Positions 15,767 to 21,439 of a stretch of DNA of 21,439 bases are shown here, one piece after another; position 1 is the stretch's first letter; the number at the start of each line of letters is the position of its first letter. Where the stretch lies: assembly GCA_964425215.1 (NCBI GenBank), contig CAYRLW010000053.1:1-21439 (forward strand), in the 5' to 3' direction. The notes below the pieces were generated by a model. It ran no database searches, had not been told where the DNA came from, and saw only the letters and a program-made list of their open reading frames with translations. The translations under genes and the position numbers were made by a program. Source of the DNA: CAYRLW01 sp964425215 (GTDB lineage Bacteria; Spirochaetota; Spirochaetia; Treponematales; Breznakiellaceae).

Positions 15767-15784
15767 GGGAGCGGGGAACATACC

Positions 15785-16477
15785 ATGTCTATCATAAGCT
15801 TGCGGAACGTAAAAAAGAATTATTCCCTGGGAAAGACCACCGTGGAGGCGGTAAAGGGTGTCAACTTTGAAATACAAAAGGGGGACTTCATTTCCATCGC
15901 CGGCCCCTCGGGGTCGGGAAAAACGACTATCCTTAACCTAATCGGTTGTATCGATACCCCGACCGAAGGGGTGGTGGAAATAGATGGGGTTGAAACCTCC
16001 CGTTTATCGGACCGGCAAATTACCACCCTGCGGCACCGGACCGTGGGTTTTATTTTTCAGTCCTTTAATCTCATCCCCGTGCTCAACGTTTACGAAAATA
16101 TCGAGTTCCCCCTCCTTATAGGAGAGACGGGAATTTCAAAAAAAGAACAAAAAGAATGGATTTCCTTTTTGATGAACGAGGTAGGGCTAACCCAGTGGGC
16201 AAAACACCGGTCCAACGAACTTTCCGGGGGACAGCGTCAACGGGTGGCCATAGCCCGGGCTTTGGTAACAAAACCAAAAATTGTCCTGGCTGACGAACCC
16301 ACGGCGAACTTGGATTCGGCCACCGGCGAAGCGATTCTGGAACTGATGAAAAAAATGAACCAGGAGCTCCAAACCACCTTTGTGTTCAGCACCCACGACC
16401 AAAAGATCGTAGACCTGGCGGACCACGTTATCCGCCTAAAGGATGGCCTGGTTACCGAGGACTATCACCGTTCATAG
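15785..16477 (+). CDS. ABC transporter ATP-binding protein, MacB/LolD type
   Basis: 230 aa. All ATPase motifs are present: Walker A GPSGSGKTT, Q-loop FIFQSFNLIP, signature LSGGQRQRVAIARAL, Walker B IVLADEPTANLDS, and the H-loop histidine in STHDQ. The FQSFNLIPxLxVxENIExPL pattern marks the MacB/LolD/FtsE branch, which works with FtsX-like permeases in lipoprotein sorting, efflux or mechanotransmission. It starts 18 nt after the hybrid kinase with a G-rich ribosome site (15767-15776), so it appears to be the last gene of the operon. No permease gene follows; a partner must be encoded elsewhere if it is a transporter. Confidence 0.9.
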   Translation: MSIISLRNVKKNYSLGKTTVEAVKGVNFEIQKGDFISIAGPSGSGKTTILNLIGCIDTPTEGVVEIDGVETSRLSDRQITTLRHRTVGFIFQSFNLIPVLNVYENIEFPLLIGETGISKKEQKEWISFLMNEVGLTQWAKHRSNELSGGQRQRVAIARALVTKPKIVLADEPTANLDSATGEAILELMKKMNQELQTTFVFSTHDQKIVDLADHVIRLKDGLVTEDYHRS

Positions 16478-16500
16478 GAAACCACTTAGGTGCTTTTCCC

Positions 16501-16530
16501 TTGACGGCATCAACATAACATCACTACAGT
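16501..16530 (+). promoter_or_regulatory. Predicted promoter of the srkA-like gene, placing the start at the ATG
   Basis: TTGACG (16501-16506, five of six) and TACAGT (16525-16530, four of six) are separated by 18 nt. The predicted start is about 16537, which is the A of the start codon. No Shine-Dalgarno-like sequence lies before the ATG. Confidence 0.55.
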
Positions 16531-16536
16531 CTATGT

Positions 16537-17538
16537 ATGGAATATCAGGTCGTTCAGGCGCCGTTCAACCTCCTTTCTCCGGATTTGGTAGCCGAATGTG
16601 TAGAAGAGGCCTATGGAATTAGACTGCAATCCCTGGTGTTCCCCTACCCTAGTTACGTAAACCGGGTATACGGACTGCGGGACCAGGATGGCGTGGATTA
16701 TGTGGTTAAATTTTACCGTCCTGGCCGTTGGAGCCGCCAAGCCATAGACCAGGAGCACCGTTTTCTCTTTCAATTGGCCGACGCCGAATGTCCAGTGGTT
16801 CTCCCCCTACGGGACCCGGAAGGTTCGACCCTTCAAACCTTGGCCCTGGAAAGTTCCGACGGCTCGGAACTTCTTTTTCCCTTTGCCCTTTTCCCCAAAC
16901 GGGGAGGACGAACTTTTGACGCCGAAGGGGACGAAGACTGGCTTCGTTTGGGCGCCCTGGCTGGCCGGGTTCATAGCGTAGGCCGCTGGGAATCCGCGCC
17001 CGATCGATGGGTCCTACGACCGGAGCTTTTGGAAACCTACGCGGAAGAGCTCTTAAACCAAGGGCTGGTACACCCGGAAAGCGAAGGGGATTTTAAAACC
17101 GTTTGTTCTGCCGCAGTGGAAATCCTGCGCAACCTTTGGGTTTCCCGCCAGACCCTGCGAATCCACGGGGATTTTCATCGGGGAAATATCCTGGATCGGG
17201 GCGAAGAGGGCTTGTTGCTTATCGACTTTGACGATATGTGCCAGGGTCCTGCGGTACAGGACCTGTGGCTTCTTCTACCCGGTCATGTGCGGGAAAGCCA
17301 GCGGGAATTACACCTTATTATAGAGGGGTACGAGGAATTTGCGGAATTCGACCGGAGGGAATTAGGGCTTATCGAAGGACTTCGGCTTTTCCGGATGATA
17401 CATTTTCTCCGCTGGCAGGCCCTGCAACGGTTTGACGAAGCCTTCCAAAAAACCTTTCCCGACTGGGGAAGCCGTACGTTTTGGATTAAGGAAGTGGAAG
17501 ATCTCCGGGATCAATTGGACGAAATAGCCTTTCCCTAA
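16537..17538 (+). CDS. srkA: SrkA/YihE-like stress-response serine/threonine protein kinase
   Basis: 333 aa. Protein-kinase-like fold of the APH/choline-kinase family, closely patterned on E. coli SrkA (YihE), which opposes stress-induced death. Shared stretches are YPSYVNRVYGL near the N-terminus, YVVKFYRPGRWS with the ATP-binding lysine, the catalytic loop LRIHGDFHRGNIL (D212, N217), the metal site LLIDFDDMCQGPAVQDLW (D230), and the tail IIEGYEEFAEFDRRELGLIEGLR. All key residues are kept. The ATG lies 59 nt after the ABC gene with its own promoter, apparently outside the preceding operon. Close likeness to a proteobacterial protein could indicate transfer, but codon use looks like the neighbours. 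Confidence 0.88.
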   Translation: MEYQVVQAPFNLLSPDLVAECVEEAYGIRLQSLVFPYPSYVNRVYGLRDQDGVDYVVKFYRPGRWSRQAIDQEHRFLFQLADAECPVVLPLRDPEGSTLQTLALESSDGSELLFPFALFPKRGGRTFDAEGDEDWLRLGALAGRVHSVGRWESAPDRWVLRPELLETYAEELLNQGLVHPESEGDFKTVCSAAVEILRNLWVSRQTLRIHGDFHRGNILDRGEEGLLLIDFDDMCQGPAVQDLWLLLPGHVRESQRELHLIIEGYEEFAEFDRRELGLIEGLRLFRMIHFLRWQALQRFDEAFQKTFPDWGSRTFWIKEVEDLRDQLDEIAFP

Positions 17539-17559
17539 TGTTCCTTTTTTTGGTATGCT
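17531..17559 (+). promoter_or_regulatory. Predicted extended -10 promoter of the UDG-like gene
   Basis: TATGCT (17554-17559) is preceded by a TGn extension (17551-17553). The -35 candidate TTCCCT (17531-17536), 17 nt upstream, is weak. The start would be near 17566, only about 3 nt before the ATG, and the intervening bases are pyrimidine-rich with no ribosome site. Confidence 0.4.
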
Positions 17560-17568
17560 CCTTTTTCT

Positions 17569-18321
17569 ATGGATAAAAACAGTTGGGACTCCTTTTGTAA
17601 AATCCGAGAAGCGTATAAAGGGTATGTTTTCTATTTGAGCGAATCGGTTCCCGCTTTGGCGTCCGTTCAAAAACGGTTGATATCCCAACGCCCGGGAGGC
17701 GCCTTTCCACTGGATACATCGGTGGTGTATAACCATTCTCTGGACGACGTGGACCAGGCGGACCAGATCAAACTGATTTTGGTGGCCGATAATCCTGGTC
17801 GCCGGGAACAGGAAGCGGGAAATCGACGTTATTTGGTAGGCCCTTCGGGAAAATTGGCGGATACTTTTTTTAAAAATCACGGAGAATTGGGGATAGATTT
17901 TAAAAAGAACGTCATTATTTTGAATAAAACGCCCATCCATACCCCCCGGACCGGCGACCTGAAAGACCTAATCCAGCTAGGCGGCCCCGAGGTAGAGCGC
18001 GCGGTGGTGGATTCCCAGGGAGCCATGGCGGCTTTTATCCGCGACTTCCACCGGGCCCTAACGCCGGACCAGGGCGAGCCGCTCCCCCTCTGGATCATCG
18101 GGTACTCGGAACTGGGAAAACTTTTTGCTCCCTTTACCCGCGCTTTGACTACCCTGTATCCTCCGGAGGACCCCCAAAGGAAGGGAATCTATCTTTTCCG
18201 CCATTTTTCCATGAATCAATTTACCGTGGACCTCCGGCGTCAGAGAAAGGAGGGAGAATCCGTAAAAGAAGCCCTGGAACGCCTGGGGTCCCGGTATCGC
18301 CAAAATATTTTTGGATGGTAG
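17569..18321 (+). CDS. Uracil-DNA-glycosylase-superfamily protein, divergent
   Basis: 250 aa. The central block LVADNPGRREQEAGNRRYLVGPSGKL (about 71-96) fits the family-4/5-type UDG pattern GxxPGxxExxxGxxFVGxxG. A later strand, NVIILNKTPIHTP (about 113-125), is at the place of the NVVKCRPP motif, and RHFSMNQF (H212) could stand for the HPS loop. Differences from active enzymes are notable: the usual GEAPG is ADNPG, and the four iron-sulfur cysteines of family 4 are absent (I see only one Cys, near residue 10). It could be a DNA repair glycosylase, a different base-excision enzyme or an inactive relative. It stands alone between srkA and the MATE gene. Confidence 0.55.
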   Translation: MDKNSWDSFCKIREAYKGYVFYLSESVPALASVQKRLISQRPGGAFPLDTSVVYNHSLDDVDQADQIKLILVADNPGRREQEAGNRRYLVGPSGKLADTFFKNHGELGIDFKKNVIILNKTPIHTPRTGDLKDLIQLGGPEVERAVVDSQGAMAAFIRDFHRALTPDQGEPLPLWIIGYSELGKLFAPFTRALTTLYPPEDPQRKGIYLFRHFSMNQFTVDLRRQRKEGESVKEALERLGSRYRQNIFGW

Positions 18322-18356
18322 ATTGATGGGTAGGATTGATAAGATGTACATGATAC

Positions 18357-19733
18357 ATGGATGATCGTATGATTTTAAAAAACCTTTTTGACGATACAAT
18401 TTTTTATAAAAACCTCATTATCATCGCCGTTCCCATTATGGTGCAGAACCTGATCAACGCCTTCGTCAACATGCTGGACACGGTGATGATTGGCCAGTTG
18501 GGAACCGTGGAAATCGCGGCGGTAGGCCTGGGGAATCAGGTTTTCTTTCTGTATAACATGATCCTTTTCGGCATCAGCTCCGGGGGCGCCGTCTTTACGG
18601 CCCAATATTGGGGCAAGGGGGATGTCCTGGGGATCCGGCGGACCACCGGTTTCTGCCTAACCCTGGCTCTTTTGGTAGCGGGGCTCTTTACGGCCGTGAC
18701 GGTTTTGGCTCCCGAAACGGTGATAGGTTTCTACTCCCACGACGGGGCGGTCGTTACGGCCGGAGCGGCGTATATCAAAACCCTGGCTCCTAGTTTTATT
18801 CCCTTCGCCGTTAGTTTTGTGTTTACCCTGATGATGAGGTCCACCGAACGGGTACGGCTTCCCATCGTCACAACCCTGGTAGCCCTAACGATCAACCTGG
18901 TTCTCAACTACCTACTCATCTTTGGAAAGGGGCCCTTCCCCGCCCTTGGGGTCGTTGGCGCGGCGATCGCCACGGTTATCGCCCGGTTTGTGGAAATGGG
19001 TATCCTGGTCGCGTACAGTTACGAAAAAAAATACCCCCTGGCCGGTTCGATCTGGGAGCTCTTCGATTTTTCCGTCCCCTTTATTTTCAATTTTCTCCGT
19101 ATAGCCCTTCCGGTGATGGTTAACGAGCTCCTCTGGTCTCTGGGAATAACCATGCAAAACGTAATTTTCGCCCGGACCGGAACGGATGCTATCGCCGCGT
19201 TTAACATAACCAATACGGTAGCCCAGCTGACCTGGGTGTTTTTCATGGGGATAGGAAACGGCGCCGGCGTATTGATCGGAAAAAAGATCGGAGCGGGGGA
19301 AGAACAAACCGCCCGGGACTACGCCCGCCGCATCACCCTTTTTGGACCCCTTACGGCGCTAGGCGCGTCCCTCATCCTCATCCCCCTATCGTGGACCCTT
19401 CCGTTCATCTTTAGGGTCAACGAATCGGTTTTTTCGATCATCTCGGGGATGTTTATCATTCTATCGTTGGTGTATCCCTTCCGGGCCTTTAACATGTCCA
19501 TGATCATCGGGGTGTGCCGGGCGGGAGGAGACACGGTCTTTAGCGTTATCTACGATATTTTGTTTATGTGGGCCGTTACCCTCCCCTTGGCCGCGGCGGC
19601 ATCCTTTATTTTCAACGCTCCCGTATGGCTTATTTACCTTTGCGTCGCCATCGAGGATCCGCTAAAGATGATCTTTGGTGTGGCCCGCCTACGGTCGGGA
19701 AAATGGTTGCGGAACGTTACGGTTAATACGTGA
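18357..19733 (+). CDS. MATE-family multidrug/cation antiporter
   Basis: 458 aa, about twelve hydrophobic segments. It resembles NorM/DinF-type exporters that expel cationic compounds in exchange for sodium ions or protons. Supporting stretches are the first helix with VPIMVQNLINAFVNMLDTVMIGQLG, the repeat-like second half starting at about residue 245 (ALPVMVNELLWSLGITMQNVIFARTG), and MGIGNGAGVLIGKKIGAG, matching the MATE pattern of GxxxxxxVxxGxxxGAG. The ATG at 18357 is used; a second in-frame ATG at 18369 is equally possible, since no strong ribosome site distinguishes them. The 3' end overlaps the convergent cupin gene by 11 bp. Confidence 0.9.
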   Translation: MDDRMILKNLFDDTIFYKNLIIIAVPIMVQNLINAFVNMLDTVMIGQLGTVEIAAVGLGNQVFFLYNMILFGISSGGAVFTAQYWGKGDVLGIRRTTGFCLTLALLVAGLFTAVTVLAPETVIGFYSHDGAVVTAGAAYIKTLAPSFIPFAVSFVFTLMMRSTERVRLPIVTTLVALTINLVLNYLLIFGKGPFPALGVVGAAIATVIARFVEMGILVAYSYEKKYPLAGSIWELFDFSVPFIFNFLRIALPVMVNELLWSLGITMQNVIFARTGTDAIAAFNITNTVAQLTWVFFMGIGNGAGVLIGKKIGAGEEQTARDYARRITLFGPLTALGASLILIPLSWTLPFIFRVNESVFSIISGMFIILSLVYPFRAFNMSMIIGVCRAGGDTVFSVIYDILFMWAVTLPLAAAASFIFNAPVWLIYLCVAIEDPLKMIFGVARLRSGKWLRNVTVNT

Positions 19734-20067
19734 TAATTACCGCGTGGAATTTAAGGGGAATGGACCCGGTGTTTTTTATACTGTGACTGGCCCCGTCCCC
19801 GGTAACCACCACATCCCCCGGCTTTACGGACTTTTCCGTACCGTTGTCCACCACCGTCCCCGTTCCCTCCAGGATGATGTAATACTCGGTTTCCGAATCG
19901 TGACGGTGTTCTCCGATAGAAGCCCCCGGAGGCAGGGTAATTTCCGAAAGAAGACGGGCGTTCTTCATGGTCGCCCCGTCAACCAGGTTGATCAGTGTGG
20001 TCGTTCCCTCTCCGCCCCGCATCTTTTCTTTTAGCTCAACCTTCATTTCGTGCCGATGGATAATCAT
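19723..20067 (-). CDS. Small cupin-domain protein
   Basis: 114 aa, a single beta-barrel cupin. Motif 1 is IGEHRHDSETEYYIILEGTG (metal-type histidines and Glu, G(X)5HXH(X)3,4E(X)6G form), and motif 2 is KPGDVVVTGDGASHSIKNTG with the last metal histidine. All ligands of a metal-binding cupin are thus present. The ATG is supported by GGAGGG 9 nt upstream. It lies divergent from threonine aldolase and its stop overlaps the MATE gene tail. The substrate cannot be inferred; members include small-molecule isomerases and sensors. Confidence 0.85.
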   Translation of the reverse strand: MIIHRHEMKVELKEKMRGGEGTTTLINLVDGATMKNARLLSEITLPPGASIGEHRHDSETEYYIILEGTGTVVDNGTEKSVKPGDVVVTGDGASHSIKNTGSIPLKFHAVIITY

Positions 20068-20101
20068 GATGATGGTCCCTCCAAATAGTATGATAGGTTA
20101 T

Positions 20102-20110
20102 AGTATAGCA
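20102..20110 (-). promoter_or_regulatory. Predicted extended -10 promoter of the cupin gene
   Basis: On the minus strand TGC is followed directly by TATACT (20107-20102), an extended -10 with five of six matches. No good -35 is seen. The start near 20095 would give a leader of about 28 nt that carries GGAGGG. Confidence 0.45.
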
Positions 20111-20128
20111 TAAAACCCATGGGTCGTG

Positions 20129-20157
20129 TTGCCACGGTGAAGGGTCCGGTATACACT
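20129..20157 (+). promoter_or_regulatory. Predicted promoter of the threonine aldolase gene, start next to the ATG
   Basis: TTGCCA (20129-20134, five of six) and TACACT (20152-20157, four of six) are separated by 17 nt. The predicted start, about 20164, is 2 nt before the ATG at 20166, and there is no Shine-Dalgarno sequence. Confidence 0.5.
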
Positions 20158-20165
20158 GGATCATT

Positions 20166-21191
20166 ATGATTGATATTAGAAGCGATACGGTAACAAAGCC
20201 CACCGACGCCATGCGAGCCGCCATGGCTCGGGCGGAAGTGGGGGACGACGTGTACGGCGACGATCCTACGGTCAACGAACTGGAGGCCTACGGGGCGGAA
20301 CTAACGGGGAAGGAGGCGTCCCTTTTCGTTCCATCGGGAACCTTTGGAAACCAGCTGGCCCTGTTTACCTGGTGCAGACGGGGAAGTGAAGTTATTTTGG
20401 GGGAAGAATCCCACATTATCCAGCACGAAGCGGGGGCTGCGTCGGTCATCGCGGGGGTACAGACCCGAACCGTACCGGCGAAGGACGGTCGGCTGGAAGC
20501 GGATATGGTAGAAGCGCGGATCCGGGGTACGGATATCCATTTCCCGCCCACGGCCCTTATCTGCCTAGAAAACGCCCATTCCTCCGGCCACGTGGTCCCC
20601 CTGTCAAATATGGACGCGATCCGCGCGGTGGCCGACCGGCACGGTTTACCCATCCATGTAGACGGAGCCCGGCTTTTTAACGCCGCCGCCGCCCTGGGCG
20701 TCAGCGCCCGGGAGATCGCCCAGCGGGCCGATTCGGTGATGTTCTGCCTATCCAAGGGTCTGTGCGCCCCCGTCGGTTCCCTTTTGGCGGGGAAACGGGA
20801 TTTTATTGAGCGGGCCCGGAGGAACAGGAAGATAATGGGCGGAGGGATGCGCCAGGCGGGGATCCTCGCGGCGGCGGGCCTACTGGCCCTTCGGGAAATG
20901 ACCGCCCGCCTGACCGAGGACCACCGCCGGGCCCGCTTCTTGGCGGAAGCATTGGCCACCATCCCCGGCGTTCAGATCGATCCATCTACGGTGGACATCA
21001 ACATGGTATTTTTTACGGTCCCCAAAACCCGGGACGCCGAAACGGCCCATCGAGTCATGGCCCTGTTAAAGGACCAGGGCATTTTGGCTAACCCGCCGGA
21101 AGAAGGGGTTTTCCGTTTCGTAACCCACTATTGGATCGGCGACCAGGAAATCTCGCGTATAATCGAGGCGAGCCGCCGGGCCTTCGCTTAG
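20166..21191 (+). CDS. ltaE: Low-specificity L-threonine aldolase
   Basis: 341 aa, the normal length. This PLP enzyme cleaves L-threonine/allo-threonine to glycine and acetaldehyde. It starts with the family signature MIDIRSDTVTKPTDAMRAAM and AEVGDDVYGDDPTVNELE, and continues with SGTFGNQLAL, IHVDGARLFNAA (the cofactor Asp), and the PLP lysine K197 in CLSKGLCAPVGS, followed by the KIMGGGMRQAG loop. The acetaldehyde it releases could in principle be reduced by the alcohol dehydrogenase of this window, but the genes are far apart and this is speculation. Its last 104 bp overlap the opposing glycosyltransferase reading frame. Confidence 0.95.
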   Translation: MIDIRSDTVTKPTDAMRAAMARAEVGDDVYGDDPTVNELEAYGAELTGKEASLFVPSGTFGNQLALFTWCRRGSEVILGEESHIIQHEAGAASVIAGVQTRTVPAKDGRLEADMVEARIRGTDIHFPPTALICLENAHSSGHVVPLSNMDAIRAVADRHGLPIHVDGARLFNAAAALGVSAREIAQRADSVMFCLSKGLCAPVGSLLAGKRDFIERARRNRKIMGGGMRQAGILAAAGLLALREMTARLTEDHRRARFLAEALATIPGVQIDPSTVDINMVFFTVPKTRDAETAHRVMALLKDQGILANPPEEGVFRFVTHYWIGDQEISRIIEASRRAFA

Positions 21192-21439
21192 GTTCGCCAA
21201 GGGTTTCAACATATCGGTTCAACAGGGAAAGGAATTGGTTCCGGGAATCCCGAAGGCGGAAATAGGGGGGTAAAATTCGGGGGAGCCGATAATCGTCCAG
21301 GTAGGCCAGGAAACGCGGGAGGGTTTGGGGAAGGGTCTGTACGGTACAGAAGGTTCCCCGGCCGCAGTGGTCCAGCATCCGGGCGTTTAACAGCTGTTCA
21401 TACTGCCCTTCTTGGGGGATGGATAGGACCGGTTTCCCC
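21088..21439 (-). CDS. Glycosyltransferase C-terminal part (5' end outside window)
   Basis: The frame is open to the right edge; about 117 codons are visible. The first residues, GKPVLSIPQEGQYEQLLNARML, match the nucleotide-sugar-binding C-terminal half of MurG-like glycosyltransferases (GT28/Glyco_trans_1_3), where the QyEQ..NA segment contacts the UDP-sugar. The family-like part seems to end around LLNRYVETLG; the last 30 or so residues are Arg/Pro/Gly-rich and are encoded antisense to ltaE. Acceptor and sugar cannot be told from this fragment. Confidence 0.7.
   Translation of the reverse strand, partial: GKPVLSIPQEGQYEQLLNARMLDHCGRGTFCTVQTLPQTLPRFLAYLDDYRLPRILPPYFRLRDSRNQFLSLLNRYVETLGEPKRRPGGSPRLYARFPGRRSNSGLRNGKPLLPAG

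Noticed and set aside
17539..17568. T-rich stretch after srkA as an intrinsic terminator
   Set aside because: It has T-runs but no GC-rich hairpin in front of them; it is better explained as an upstream promoter stretch with an extended -10.
18340..18360. ATGTACAT-containing stretch before the MATE gene as a third copy of the dispersed repeat
   Set aside because: It shares only a short AGATGTACATG word with copy 2; the CTCTTTCAAAAC hairpin and the rest of the tail are missing, so it is probably chance.

Overview
The window looks like spirochaete DNA, most likely from a Treponema-like anaerobe of the termite-gut/Breznakiellaceae type. This is inferred from protein style, gene mix and a dispersed palindromic repeat that I associate with such genomes; no rRNA or other taxonomic marker is present, so the assignment is moderate at best. 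All recognised genes appear intact except the two cut by the window edges. No tRNA, rRNA, CRISPR array, insertion sequence or phage gene was seen.

Layout. Bases 1-2460 (+): the 3' part of a polyprenyl diphosphate synthase, a bifunctional-nuclease-family protein with a C-terminal UVR motif, and an exported LysM-LysM-M23 cell-wall protein. Bases 2479-4013 (-): an iron-type alcohol dehydrogenase (YqhD/BDH type) encoded 2 nt behind a single-domain CheY. Bases 4014-4393: a 380-bp divergent intergenic region with two opposed promoters and a structured repeat whose partner copy lies at 1296-1363. Bases 4394-16477 (+): a tightly packed operon of nine genes. They encode REC-PP2C phosphatase, HATPase-STAS fusion, CheA (with two CheW-like domains and a REC), MCP, CheW, CheB, CheR, a REC-HisKA-HATPase-REC-Hpt hybrid kinase, and an ABC ATPase without a permease. 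Bases 16537-19733 (+): SrkA-like kinase, a divergent uracil-DNA-glycosylase-fold protein, and a MATE exporter. Bases 19723-20067 (-): a small cupin. Bases 20166-21191 (+): low-specificity threonine aldolase. Bases 21088-21439 (-): the C-terminus of a glycosyltransferase that overlaps the aldolase gene.

How the genes fit together. The large operon joins a complete methylation-adapting chemosensory array (MCP, CheW, CheA, CheB, CheR) to a partner-switching module (PP2C phosphatase, RsbW-like kinase fused to its STAS substrate) and to a phosphorelay kinase ending in Hpt. No flagellar or pilus gene accompanies it. A plausible reading is that CheA and/or the Hpt kinase phosphorylates the receiver of the PP2C protein, which then sets the phosphorylation state of the fused STAS domain. 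The divergent CheY is a candidate additional receiver. The output is not identified in the window. This composite operon is the best candidate for an undescribed signalling system here.

Two further points stand out. The first is a pair of 68-bp repeat units (62/68 identical) with strong hairpins; the second copy has potential for alternative pairings. The second is a set of three genes (srkA-like, UDG-like, ltaE) with no Shine-Dalgarno sequence and promoter-like elements placed so that transcripts would start at or within a few bases of the ATG, suggesting leaderless mRNAs.
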